Origin: an uncultured Bryobacteraceae bacterium
GTDB taxonomy: Bacteria; Acidobacteriota; Terriglobia; Bryobacterales; Bryobacteraceae
Length of the DNA stretch: 49,897 bases
NCBI GenBank assembly: GCA_955652915.1
Contig: CATPCJ010000207.1
Location: 1 to 49,897 of the forward strand
Direction: 5' to 3'
Every line of letters starts with the position of its first letter. Position 1 is the stretch's first letter. A program made the position numbers and the translations under genes. The notes beneath the pieces are model-generated. The model was not told the DNA's origin, ran no database searches, and saw only the letters and a program-made list of their open reading frames with translations. Positions 7,694 through 15,892 of this stretch are shown in pieces.

Positions 7694-10141
7694 CTACTCT
7701 TGCCGCAAAGCAATCAGCGGATCGATTTCCGTTGCTTGCCGCGCCGGGATGAAGCAGGCCAACGCTGCGATTAACAGGAACAGCGCCGACACCGCCACGA
7801 AGGTGAACACATCCGTCGGGCTGGTGTCATACAGCAAGGTTGACAGTAGCCGCGTCAGGGCGATGGCGCCGCCAATTCCCAGGACAGTTCCGGCCACGGC
7901 CAGCGCCAGGCCCTGACCTACTACCATGCGCACAATCGAATCCGGCGCCGCGCCCAGCGCCAAGCGAATGCCCAGCTCTTGCGTTCTTTGTCTCACCGAT
8001 AGCGCCATCACAGCGGCAATGCCACACGCGCTGATCACTAACGCCAGAGCCGCGAAGATGGCGAGCAAAATCGTAATCACGCGCGGGGCGGTAATGGATT
8101 CGCGCTGCAAGCGTTCCACCGTGCTGACCTGATCGACGGCAAGTTGCGGATCGATGTCGTGTAGCGCGTTGCGAACGGCCGTCGAAATCGTCATCGGGTC
8201 GGCTGCCGTACGCAGGACCAAGTTGCCGGTAAAGCCGTTTTGCGCGACAGGAATATATATTTCATCGGCCATGGGACGCGCCAATCCATATTCCCTGGCG
8301 TCTCCGATGACGCCCACAATCTTGATCCAGTGTTGACCCTTGTCGAATGTAATTCGCTTATCGATAGCATCCTCGGAGCGCCAGCGATGACGAGCCATGG
8401 TTTGATTGATCACGCAGACCAGCGGCGCGTTCGCGTCATCGTGATCCGTAAAGGCTCTGCCCTGTATGAGCGGTTGCCGGATGGTTTGAAAATAATCCGA
8501 ACTCACCACAGTCGTGTCCACCAGCGGCGCAAGCTCGCCTCGCGAAATCGGTTTACCCTCGATCTCAAAACCTACGCTCCCCGGTCCGTTAACGATGCCG
8601 CGCGGATTGAAAGGAAAATTACTCGCCAATGCCGCCGACTGGACCCCTCCAACAGACTGCATCCTGCTCAGTATCGTCTGGGACAGAACGATAAACTGCC
8701 TTGTCGCCGTGTATTTTGAGAAATTCGGACTTAGACGCATCGTGAGCAAATGGTCCGTAGTAAAGCCCGGATTTACTTGCTGCAACTTGGCAAAGCTGCG
8801 AATCATCAGGCCCGCGCCAATCAGCAGCATGAATGAAACGGCCACTTGAGCCATCACCAGACCCGCACGGAGACGCCGCCGGCCGCGGCTCGCAGTGCTT
8901 CTGCCGCTGCCTTGCTTTAGCGCTTCCGCATTCTGGCCGGAGGAGAACGCGGGTGCTAAGCCAAACAGCAGACCCGTTCCGATGGAAACCAACGCGGTGA
9001 ACAACAGTACCGTGCCGTCGATTCTTATTTCCGTGGCGCGCGTGGTGAAGCGCTCGGCGAATTTCACCAGCAGCGAGAGAGTGGCCGGCGCCAGCAGCAA
9101 GCCGAGCGCGCCGCCCGCCAGCGAAAGCAAAACACTTTCGGTGAGCAATTGCCGCATCAGCCGCCCCCGGCTGGCTCCCAATGCGGCGCGAACGGCTAGC
9201 TCACGCTCCACTTTCAACAATCGAGCCAGAAGAAGATTGGCGACATTCGCGCAAGCAATCAGCAGAACGAATCCGGCCGCGCCCAGCAGCACCAAAAACG
9301 TCAGGCGCGCTTTCTGCGTCAGCTCATCCTGAAGCCCGGCGGCCGCGACGGCGTAACCATAGTCTTTTGGATATGCGTCGGGATAGGAACTTTCGAGATT
9401 GCGCGCAACAGTGGAAAGATCTGCTTGCGCCTGCTGCAACGGCACTCCGGGCTTGAGCCGGCCGAAGACGTTCATGAGGCGCGCCTGCCTGTTTCCGATG
9501 GCGGCCTGTGAGGAACGGAATGGGCATTGGGAGGTTGGCATGTAAACGTCGCTTGCCGCCGGATATTCCGGAATCGGAGGCAGAACGCCGATCACCGTGT
9601 GCGGCCGGTTGTTCATTTGAAATACCTGGCCGACAATGTTGGGGTCGCCGCCGTGGCGAGCTTGCCAGTATTTGTGGCTCAGCACTAACACGGCATTGGC
9701 ATTCGGCGATTCGTCACTCGCCAGAAACGTCCGCCCGAGCAGCGGTTTCACGCCCAACACGTCGAAGAAATTTGCCGATACCACGGCGGTCTGAACGCGC
9801 TCGGCCGTGTCTTTGCCCAGCAGCAGGAAGAACATGGTGTGATGCTCTACGACCGATTCCAAAGTGTGATTTTGATCGCGGTAGTCGAAGACTTCTTTCA
9901 CAGAAAATGGCACGTTCGCCTGGTGGCCCTGTCCTGCCTGCTGATGAATGATGACCAGTTGTCCGCCATTTTTGTAGGGCAGGGGGCGCAGCAACACGCC
10001 GTAAACCACGCTGAAAATGGCGGTGTTCACGCCGATGCCCAGGGCAAGCGTGAGGATCGCGATCAGGGTAAATCCGGGGTTTTTGAACAGGATCCGAACA
10101 CCGTATCGAATGTCCTGCAGGGTGGTTTCCAGGATGGGCAA
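7694..10141 (-). CDS. ADOP-family ABC transporter permease (MacB/FtsX type), stand-alone
   Basis: About 816 aa in two homologous halves, each a MacB periplasmic core plus FtsX domain. The N-terminus (LQDIRYGVRILFKNPGFTLIAILTLALGIGVNTAIFSVV) is the typical start of acidobacterial duplicated orphan permeases. The first FtsX block lies near residues 280-410, the second MacB core near 430-650 and the last FtsX block at 690-816, ending PARQATEIDPLIALRQE. No ATPase gene is adjacent, hence orphan. The start is the TTG at 10141: a strong AAGGAGAA lies 7 nt upstream, whereas a longer frame has none. It has its own promoter-like sequence and terminator-like hairpin, so it is probably a monocistronic unit. 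The transported substrate is unknown. Confidence 0.92.
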   Translation of the reverse strand: MPILETTLQDIRYGVRILFKNPGFTLIAILTLALGIGVNTAIFSVVYGVLLRPLPYKNGGQLVIIHQQAGQGHQANVPFSVKEVFDYRDQNHTLESVVEHHTMFFLLLGKDTAERVQTAVVSANFFDVLGVKPLLGRTFLASDESPNANAVLVLSHKYWQARHGGDPNIVGQVFQMNNRPHTVIGVLPPIPEYPAASDVYMPTSQCPFRSSQAAIGNRQARLMNVFGRLKPGVPLQQAQADLSTVARNLESSYPDAYPKDYGYAVAAAGLQDELTQKARLTFLVLLGAAGFVLLIACANVANLLLARLLKVERELAVRAALGASRGRLMRQLLTESVLLSLAGGALGLLLAPATLSLLVKFAERFTTRATEIRIDGTVLLFTALVSIGTGLLFGLAPAFSSGQNAEALKQGSGRSTASRGRRRLRAGLVMAQVAVSFMLLIGAGLMIRSFAKLQQVNPGFTTDHLLTMRLSPNFSKYTATRQFIVLSQTILSRMQSVGGVQSAALASNFPFNPRGIVNGPGSVGFEIEGKPISRGELAPLVDTTVVSSDYFQTIRQPLIQGRAFTDHDDANAPLVCVINQTMARHRWRSEDAIDKRITFDKGQHWIKIVGVIGDAREYGLARPMADEIYIPVAQNGFTGNLVLRTAADPMTISTAVRNALHDIDPQLAVDQVSTVERLQRESITAPRVITILLAIFAALALVISACGIAAVMALSVRQRTQELGIRLALGAAPDSIVRMVVGQGLALAVAGTVLGIGGAIALTRLLSTLLYDTSPTDVFTFVAVSALFLLIAALACFIPARQATEIDPLIALRQE

Positions 10142-10202
10142 ATGAGTTCTCCTTCTGGCTATGGCGGCTTCGACTACGTCTTGTCCGACTATAGCGTATC
10201 TA

Positions 10203-10231
10203 ACTATAGCGTAAGACGGCGTAGCGCGCAA
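10203..10231 (-). promoter_or_regulatory. Candidate sigma70-type promoter for the ADOP gene
   Basis: On the minus strand TTGCGC (10231-10226), a 17-nt spacer and TATAGT (10208-10203) stand about 60 nt before the TTG start. A near-repeat of the -10 segment (ACTATAGCGTA on the plus strand, twice between 10188 and 10213) gives a second possible -10 downstream. Confidence 0.5.
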
Positions 10232-10280
10232 TAGGTTAGGAACTATATGGTCGTGTGCTGTTCGTTTCCGGAAGTGACGA

Positions 10281-10389
10281 CGTGGCGTGGCCTCTCAGGC
10301 TGCGGCATCGAGATTCGTCTCGATGCTCTGACCGGCGAAAGAGCCTAGAGACGAGTCTCTAGGCCGCAGACACGAGTGTCCGCGCCACG
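10281..10389. repeat. 108-bp multi-hairpin element, copy A
   Basis: The ends pair as an imperfect 10-bp closing stem (CGTGGCGTGG with CCGCGCCACG). Inside are GCCT-CTC-AGGC, GCATCGAGA-TTCG-TCTCGATGC (perfect 9-bp stem), GCCTAGAGA-CGAG-TCTCTAGGC (perfect 9-bp stem) and GACA-CGAG-TGTC. The whole can fold as a multi-arm junction. It lies in the 289-bp gap between the 5' end of the ADOP gene and the 3' end of the aminotransferase gene. Copy B is at 18601-18707. Confidence 0.8.
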
Positions 10390-10430
10390 TTATCGTCCCG
10401 AAGGTCTCAATTTCAGAGGCCCCGCTTGGA

Positions 10431-11735
10431 CTAATAATTGCGCGCGCGTTCCCGGCGTGGACGCTCTGCTCGACTCATCGCCTTCACGCCGGCCAGTGCG
10501 GGATCGGCTTTCGCCAAGTCCCCTAGATTTCGTATGACCTTTCCGACGGCGTCCGCGATTTCTTCGACATCGTGATCCTCGCCCAGCAGCAGGAACTGCG
10601 GAAGCCAGACCGATTCCTCGTACGCCGCCCGCTCAGATACCGGACATCGAACGTTTGAATAATCCACTGGATAATCACGAAGCTGTGGGCAGTTCTCCGG
10701 AGTGGCGTGGAACAGGTCGCTGCGGTATACAGGCTCGTAGAAGCGGCCATCGCATGGAATGCCTTCGGCTTCGAGCGCCGCCACAAAAAGATCGCGCGCC
10801 ACTTGCCGGCCCTCGGGACGATATTGAAAAACGTAACAATAAATTGCTTCGCGAGTGATGCCCGGCTGAGGCGGCAATGGCCGTACGCCGGGGATTGTGG
10901 CGAGAGCGTTGCTCAGCCGCGCGGCCGCGCGGGCCCGCCGATCCGATAACTCGGGCAACATTTCGAGTTGTCCGATTAGCATCGCTGCCTGAAATTCCGT
11001 CATTCGGTAATTCGAACCCAGCACACGCTGTTGGAATTGGTCGGTGGTGCTGGCCCGCCCGCAATTCACCTGCGATTGCAGATGTTCAAAAAACTGAAGA
11101 TTCGACGTGACTACGATGCCGCCTTCGCCCGCCGTCATGAGTTTACTTTCCTGGAAGCTGAAGCATCCCAAATCGCCGATCGACCCCGCACCGTGGCCGC
11201 GGTATTGTCCTCCATGCACGTGCGCGCAATCCTCGATGATTGCAAGCCCATGTTCGGAAGCGAGCGCTTGCAGTCCTTCCATTTCGGCGAACCGCATCGC
11301 CAGGTGCACCGGCAGGATCGCGCGTGTGCGCGGGGTGATCGCCTTTCGAGCCGACTCAAGGTCCAAACAATATGTATCGGGATCGATGTCGGTGAAGACG
11401 GGCACGCCGCCCGCGAACAACACTGCGGTCGCAGTCCCGTCCCAGGTGTACGCAGGGACGATCACTTCATCGCCGAAGCGAATTCCCGCCGCTTGCAGCG
11501 TCGCAATCAGAGCGATGGTTCCGTTGGCTACACACAATCCGTATCGCGCCCCGTGCATCGCGGCAAAACGATCGGCGAACTCGCCACACCATCGGCTGGG
11601 CAGCGGATACCCGCCCCAGTGACGGCTTTCTAAGACCTGCTGCAATCGTTGCGCGTCCGACGGAAGATATTTAGGCCATGCCGGGAAAGGCCGCCGGCGC
11701 ACAGGATTCCCGCCGAGGATCGCCAATTCGCTCAT
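10431..11735 (-). CDS. DegT/DnrJ/EryC1/StrS-family PLP aminotransferase
   Basis: About 434 aa, fold-type I PLP enzyme. Visible features are the N-terminal MSELAILGGNPVRRRPFPAWP, GTIALIATLQAAGI (cofactor phosphate loop), IIEDCAHVHGGQ (Asp to the pyridine N) and FSFQESKLMTAGEGG (Schiff-base Lys). This is the pattern of aminotransferases that install amino groups on keto-sugars or cyclitols, and of AHBA-synthase-like members that share the LxxxGGxPVR opening. The ATG at 11735 is preceded by GTAGGAGA, so a 42-residue upstream extension is rejected. It is the last gene of a four-gene minus-strand operon, 11 bp after the PIG-L gene. Together with a deacetylase, a permease and a hydroxylase it suggests amino-sugar or amino-cyclitol chemistry; the substrate is inference only. 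Confidence 0.88.
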   Translation of the reverse strand: MSELAILGGNPVRRRPFPAWPKYLPSDAQRLQQVLESRHWGGYPLPSRWCGEFADRFAAMHGARYGLCVANGTIALIATLQAAGIRFGDEVIVPAYTWDGTATAVLFAGGVPVFTDIDPDTYCLDLESARKAITPRTRAILPVHLAMRFAEMEGLQALASEHGLAIIEDCAHVHGGQYRGHGAGSIGDLGCFSFQESKLMTAGEGGIVVTSNLQFFEHLQSQVNCGRASTTDQFQQRVLGSNYRMTEFQAAMLIGQLEMLPELSDRRARAAARLSNALATIPGVRPLPPQPGITREAIYCYVFQYRPEGRQVARDLFVAALEAEGIPCDGRFYEPVYRSDLFHATPENCPQLRDYPVDYSNVRCPVSERAAYEESVWLPQFLLLGEDHDVEEIADAVGKVIRNLGDLAKADPALAGVKAMSRAERPRRERARNY

Positions 11736-11746
11736 TGAAGAATCTC

Positions 11747-12571
11747 CTACTGCTGGTTGAAACCACCGGCGATGCGAAATGCCTCGACGTAGTGGCCGTC
11801 TTTTTTCACCGCCCGGCCGCGAAATCCCTGCTTCAGTTTTTCCAGATCTTTTGGATCCCAATCCGGACGGTATTTGTCGATTGACGGCTCGAACTGGCTT
11901 ACGTGCGCCGCCGCAGCCGCCAGTTTCAACTCCAGCACATCGTCGATGTTCACCCAGTAATTCGCATCTTTGGCGGTGACGTAGAAATAAGCTTCCACCG
12001 GCACTTTCCAGGGATCGAGCCCATCATGCAAACGCTGATTTGGGAAATAGAGATGCCACTCCGCCGCCCGAATCGCATCCAGAGTATTGTTCGCCGCCAT
12101 CCGATGATCGGTCTTGTGCCAGCGCACGTAGTCCGAACCGGGATCGATGGTCATCACTACATCGGGGCGATAAGCGCGAATCACCTTCGTCACCTCTTCG
12201 ACAAGATCCTTGGGATTGGCATACTCCAGCATCCCGTCGTGAAATTGCAGCCAATGAATATTTTGCGCGGGAATCCCAAGCAGGCGGCAGGCTGCTTCTT
12301 CCTCCGCTTTGCGGATACGCGCCAGGCGCTCACTGGTCATCGCCGGATCGTAGGAGCCCTTGTCGTCATTAGTGTAAATCACGATGTGGATATTGTTCTG
12401 CCGCTTCGCCAACAGGGCCAGAGTGCCGCCGCAACAGAAGGTGTCGTCATCCGGGTGCGGCGTAAACAAGAGGATGGTTTTCTTCTCCAGCTTCTCAAGT
12501 TGAACAGTCTGGGCACCGAGACTTTGGATGAGAATCAGCGCTGCGATGCCAACGGAAGTGCGAATGGTCAT
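11747..12571 (-). CDS. PIG-L/LmbE-family deacetylase with signal peptide (operon member)
   Basis: About 274 aa. The N-terminus MTIRTSVGIAALILIQSLGAQ looks like a signal peptide. Then come LLFTPHPDDDTFCCGG (the PHPDD zinc/catalytic motif) and WHKTDHRMAANN (third zinc ligand region). The family hydrolyses N-acetyl groups from GlcNAc-type conjugates. The start ATG at 12571 overlaps the permease stop as ATGA, so the two are coupled. It is distinct from the family member at 4906-5775. Secretion predicts deacetylation outside the membrane, which sits well with an upstream transporter, but the cytoplasmic aminotransferase downstream would then act on another intermediate. Confidence 0.87.
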   Translation of the reverse strand: MTIRTSVGIAALILIQSLGAQTVQLEKLEKKTILLFTPHPDDDTFCCGGTLALLAKRQNNIHIVIYTNDDKGSYDPAMTSERLARIRKAEEEAACRLLGIPAQNIHWLQFHDGMLEYANPKDLVEEVTKVIRAYRPDVVMTIDPGSDYVRWHKTDHRMAANNTLDAIRAAEWHLYFPNQRLHDGLDPWKVPVEAYFYVTAKDANYWVNIDDVLELKLAAAAAHVSQFEPSIDKYRPDWDPKDLEKLKQGFRGRAVKKDGHYVEAFRIAGGFNQQ

Positions 12572-13899
12572 TTGAATCTCAGTATATAAACCATGACACC
12601 TAGCAACAAAGTCAGCAGTCCGAAGCCGGCGTAAATCCACCCCGACGTTACGAAAATATATGTCCATCCAACCAATGCGACGACGCTGGGAATCGGGTAC
12701 AGCCACATCCGGAATGGACGCTGTATATCGAGGCGATGCCTGCGAATGTAATCGAGCGCGGCGATCTGCCCTATGAATTGGATCAGGATTCGCGACGTGA
12801 TCAGCGCGTTGATCACGGCATCCAACGTCCACAGGCTGGCGACGATGGACAGCAGGCCCATAACCAGCAGCGACACGTGCGGAAACTTTCCGGTTGGATG
12901 CAGCCGCGCGAAGATCTTGAAGAAGTGTCCATTGACAGCGGCGGCGTAAGGAATGCGGCTGTAACCAAGCAGTAGAGCGAACACCGACGCAAATGCCGTC
13001 CAAAGCACCAGCACCGTGACCACCGCAGCCGCGCGCGTTCCATACAGCTTTTCGATGAACTCCGAGGCGATGAATTTCGAATGCAGCGCCTCGCGCCACG
13101 GCACTACACCAATCAAACTGAGATTGGTCAGCGAATAGATGGCGGCCACGGCGAGCACCGAATAAACGATCGACCGCGGGATTACGCGCGTGGGGTTGCG
13201 CACTTCGCCGCCCACGTAGCAGACGTCGTAGTAACCCAGATAATCGTACATCGCGATCAGCATCGCCGAGCCCAGTCCGGTGACGAAGCCGGTTGAGAAA
13301 GTGAAGGCCCCACGCGGGAAATCGAAAGCCACGTTCGAATTAAAATTTGCCAGACCGCTTACGATAATCCACAATGCGGTCACCAGCATTCCGATCCATA
13401 GCACCACGGTCAATCGGCCGACCGCGGTGATGCGGCGGTAAAGCAGGGCGATCACAACGATTCCTACGCCCAGGCTCACCAGCCGGCCCCCGCCGGTCCC
13501 CATGCCGCGCCAGAAATAACCGACGTACTGCGAAAAGCCGATGAAGCCCGATGCGATCTCCAGCGGGCCGCTGAAAATAAACTGCCAGATGAACAAGAAC
13601 GGAAGAATGCCGCCGAGTCTGGTCCGCTGGAACGCCTCTTTTAAGTACAGGTACGTGCCACCGGTGCCCGGCATTGCCGCGGCAAGCTCACTCCACACCA
13701 AGCCGTCGCACAGAGCAAGTCCCGCTCCCAGCACCCAGCCCAGCATGCATTGCGGCCCACCCATGGACGCCAGGATCAGCGGGATGGTGATAAACGGACC
13801 GATCCCGACCATGTTGCTCATGTTGAGCGCGGTGGCTTGCAGCAATCCGATTCCGCGCACCAAGCCGTTGGCTTCGGTACTGCCGCTTGATGTCGTCAT
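12568..13899 (-). CDS. APC-superfamily amino acid/polyamine permease
   Basis: About 443 aa, roughly 12 hydrophobic segments. The first bears NMSNMVGIGPFITIP, the unwound-helix glycine motif of APC transporters that coordinates the substrate amino/carboxyl group; ELAAAMPGTGGTYLYLKEAF is the conserved loop after TM2. It moves an amino acid or amine across the inner membrane by proton symport or antiport. The ATG at 13899 overlaps the monooxygenase stop as ATGA, and its own stop overlaps the next ATG the same way, so three genes are stitched together. The substrate is unknown; in this operon it may import or export the pathway's amine. Confidence 0.88.
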   Translation of the reverse strand: MTTSSGSTEANGLVRGIGLLQATALNMSNMVGIGPFITIPLILASMGGPQCMLGWVLGAGLALCDGLVWSELAAAMPGTGGTYLYLKEAFQRTRLGGILPFLFIWQFIFSGPLEIASGFIGFSQYVGYFWRGMGTGGGRLVSLGVGIVVIALLYRRITAVGRLTVVLWIGMLVTALWIIVSGLANFNSNVAFDFPRGAFTFSTGFVTGLGSAMLIAMYDYLGYYDVCYVGGEVRNPTRVIPRSIVYSVLAVAAIYSLTNLSLIGVVPWREALHSKFIASEFIEKLYGTRAAAVVTVLVLWTAFASVFALLLGYSRIPYAAAVNGHFFKIFARLHPTGKFPHVSLLVMGLLSIVASLWTLDAVINALITSRILIQFIGQIAALDYIRRHRLDIQRPFRMWLYPIPSVVALVGWTYIFVTSGWIYAGFGLLTLLLGVMVYILRFK

Positions 13900-15437
13900 C
13901 GGTTACTGGAAAGTGTCAGCACGCGCGCCTTGATTTTGAACCGCTCGAGAAAACGTTCCAGCACATTTGCATCTTGCTTGGAATCCGCCAGCGCGACGTG
14001 ACCATCCGGGCGGACCAGGTATGCCGCGTTCTTTGCCAAGCCGGCTTCCTGGGCGACTGCATTCCAAGGGAAGACGTGCAGTGGGATTTCGCGACGCGCG
14101 GCACTATCCCGCAATCCTTGCGACGCTTCTCCATAGACGTGGACCTGCCAATCCATCGAATTGAAGGGCTCGAAATTGTCACTGCCGGCGCCGCCCGCCC
14201 AAGGCAATCGGTCGCCGCCTTGAACTTCGCCGGCCATTCCTTCGCTCAGCACGCTTTCGCGGTAGTTGATGCGAATCTGCGAAATCAGCCGGAACTGCGC
14301 CTTGCGGCCCCTGGAAAATTTCAGAGCCAACGGCAGCAGTATCGGAAACACAACCAGCCGAAACATAGAGGAGCTCAAGCCTCGCCCCACGATCGCTTGA
14401 AATGCCCGATCTGTCGTCGCCACCAGAGAGTGGGCAAAGGCAACGCGTTCCGTTTCGTAGGTGTCAAGAATCGACGCGTCAGCGCGGCGTTGAAGCACCG
14501 CGGCCAGTTTCCACGCCATGTTCACGGCGTCGCCGATGCCGGTGTTCATCCCTTGCCCGCCCACTGGGCTATGCACGTGACCCGCATCGCCAGCAATGAA
14601 CACGCGGCCCACACGAAAGTGGCCGGCTACCCGGTGGTGAATATTGTAGGTAGAAAACCAATTCACCTTATGGACATGAACGCCCGCCAACTTTTCGACG
14701 TCTGAACGGACGTCATCAAACGCGATATTTTCACGATCGGCCAATTCCTTGGGCACGATGCCGATCAGCCGGTCCTGGTTAACGTTTCGAATCGGAAAGA
14801 CCAGGCAGAACGCGTCCGGCCCCAGGCAAATATTGATATCCCCTTTGACCGGCGCGCCCGTCTCTTCCACGTCGGCCACGAAAAATCTCTGCTCGTAGGT
14901 CCCGCCTGAAAACTTCAAATTCAAGCCTTGACGGACGCGGCTGTGCGCTCCATCGCAACCACACAGAAAAGCGACTTCAGAAACTTCTTCGACGCCTTTA
15001 CTTCGGAGTGTCACACGGACGCGCTCGCCATCGTCAACGAAACCGGCCAGTTCGGTGTTCCACTCCACCTCGACTCCGTTCGCCCGAAGTTTTTCGATTA
15101 GGAGCTTTTCGTGAACATCCTGTGGATAGCTGAGAACGAAAGGGAAGGCGCTCAGGCTCTCGCCGAAGTCTCCGAATCGCAACGCCGCAATTTCACGGCT
15201 GCCGTTTCGCAGATGAAGGCGTTCCATCTTGAGACCGCCGTTCACGACGTCATCGGCAAAACCTAATTGACGATAGAACTCGAGGACTCGCGCTTGCACC
15301 GCGATCGCCCGCGAGGCCTGCCCGGGTCCGCTGTTCTTTTCGACGATACGAAATTTCACGCCGAGTTTGGTTAGACACAAGGCCAGTACCAGACCACTAG
15401 GGCCTGCGCCAACTATCAGAACCTCTGCTACGTGCAA
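13896..15437 (-). CDS. FAD-dependent aromatic hydroxylase (PheA/TfdB family)
   Basis: About 513 aa. The Rossmann motif VLIVGAGPSGLVLALCL lies at residues 6-22 and the second FAD motif is VFIAGDAGHVHSPVGGQG, followed by MNTGIGDAVNMAWKL. The C-terminal thioredoxin-like domain ends with AAYLVRPDGHVALADS. Together these define group A flavoprotein monooxygenases that hydroxylate phenolic rings with NAD(P)H and O2. I choose the TTG at 15437, which has AGAGGAGG immediately upstream; an ATG 9 codons earlier lacks a ribosome site. It is the first gene of the four-gene operon and divergent from padR. PadR regulators classically answer to phenolic acids, so a link between regulator and hydroxylase is plausible. 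Confidence 0.88.
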   Translation of the reverse strand: MHVAEVLIVGAGPSGLVLALCLTKLGVKFRIVEKNSGPGQASRAIAVQARVLEFYRQLGFADDVVNGGLKMERLHLRNGSREIAALRFGDFGESLSAFPFVLSYPQDVHEKLLIEKLRANGVEVEWNTELAGFVDDGERVRVTLRSKGVEEVSEVAFLCGCDGAHSRVRQGLNLKFSGGTYEQRFFVADVEETGAPVKGDINICLGPDAFCLVFPIRNVNQDRLIGIVPKELADRENIAFDDVRSDVEKLAGVHVHKVNWFSTYNIHHRVAGHFRVGRVFIAGDAGHVHSPVGGQGMNTGIGDAVNMAWKLAAVLQRRADASILDTYETERVAFAHSLVATTDRAFQAIVGRGLSSSMFRLVVFPILLPLALKFSRGRKAQFRLISQIRINYRESVLSEGMAGEVQGGDRLPWAGGAGSDNFEPFNSMDWQVHVYGEASQGLRDSAARREIPLHVFPWNAVAQEAGLAKNAAYLVRPDGHVALADSKQDANVLERFLERFKIKARVLTLSSNR

Positions 15438-15488
15438 GTTGCCTCCTCTGTAATTGTTGCGCATAGATCGCGGAGGCGACGCTGCGAC

Positions 15489-15510
15489 GCTTCCTTCCGG
15501 TCGCGGTTCT
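15489..15510 (-). repeat. 24-nt repeat motif, copy 2
   Basis: Reads AGAACCGCGACCGGAAGGAA plus GC on the minus strand, three mismatches to copy 1. It ends one base before the TTGACA -35 of the padR promoter, so it occupies the divergent regulatory gap. Confidence 0.55.
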
Positions 15511-15511
15511 T

Positions 15512-15548
15512 TTGACAAGAGGCGATCTCTATATGTAGAATACATATA
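15512..15548 (+). promoter_or_regulatory. padR promoter with overlapping PadR-type operator
   Basis: TTGACA at 15512-15517, an 18-nt spacer and TAGAAT at 15536-15541 make a good sigma70 promoter. A perfect inverted repeat TATATGTA-GAA-TACATATA (15530-15548) covers the -10. Its ATGT...ACAT core is the known PadR operator pattern, so autorepression is likely. The divergent hydroxylase start is at 15437, so the same site may influence that operon. Confidence 0.7.
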
Positions 15549-15562
15549 CTCGGATTACTGAT

Positions 15563-15892
15563 ATGGTCACACGCGATCACCTGCCGCTCAAACCTGCCGA
15601 TTTCCACATACTCCTGACACTATGGGATGGGCCGCGGCACGGATACGGAATTATGAAAGAGGTTGAGCGCGAGTCGGGCGGAGAAGTGCGGCTGGAAATC
15701 GGGTCGTTGTACCGTCTGCTCGGCCGATTGCTGAGCGATGGTTTGCTCGAGATGGGTGAGGGTGACGGGCGCCGTCAATTCTATTCGTTGAGCCGCCTTG
15801 GGCGAAAGGTCCTGAAGGCGGACGCTCAGCGGCTGGCGGGTTTGGTCGACCTGGTGCGCTCCCGCAAGCTGCTGCGGGAAACGGATTCGTAA
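15563..15892 (+). CDS. PadR-family transcriptional regulator
   Basis: 109 aa. The N-terminal winged helix (PADFHILLTLWDGPRHGYGIMKEVER, then GSLYRLLGRLLSDGLLE and RRQFYSLSRLGRKVL) is diagnostic of PadR-like repressors; the C-terminal dimerisation helix is short, as in PadR subfamily 2. It binds DNA as a dimer and releases on ligand or stress. Its stop overlaps the ATG of the following ADOP gene (TAATG), the usual PadR-ADOP pairing in Acidobacteria. A palindrome overlapping its own -10 is the obvious operator. Ligand unknown. Confidence 0.92.
   Translation: MVTRDHLPLKPADFHILLTLWDGPRHGYGIMKEVERESGGEVRLEIGSLYRLLGRLLSDGLLEMGEGDGRRQFYSLSRLGRKVLKADAQRLAGLVDLVRSRKLLRETDS

Noticed and set aside
11736..11861. 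42-residue N-terminal extension of the aminotransferase
   Set aside because: It overlaps the upstream PIG-L coding end, lacks a ribosome site and family similarity; the internal ATG at 11735 has a strong Shine-Dalgarno.
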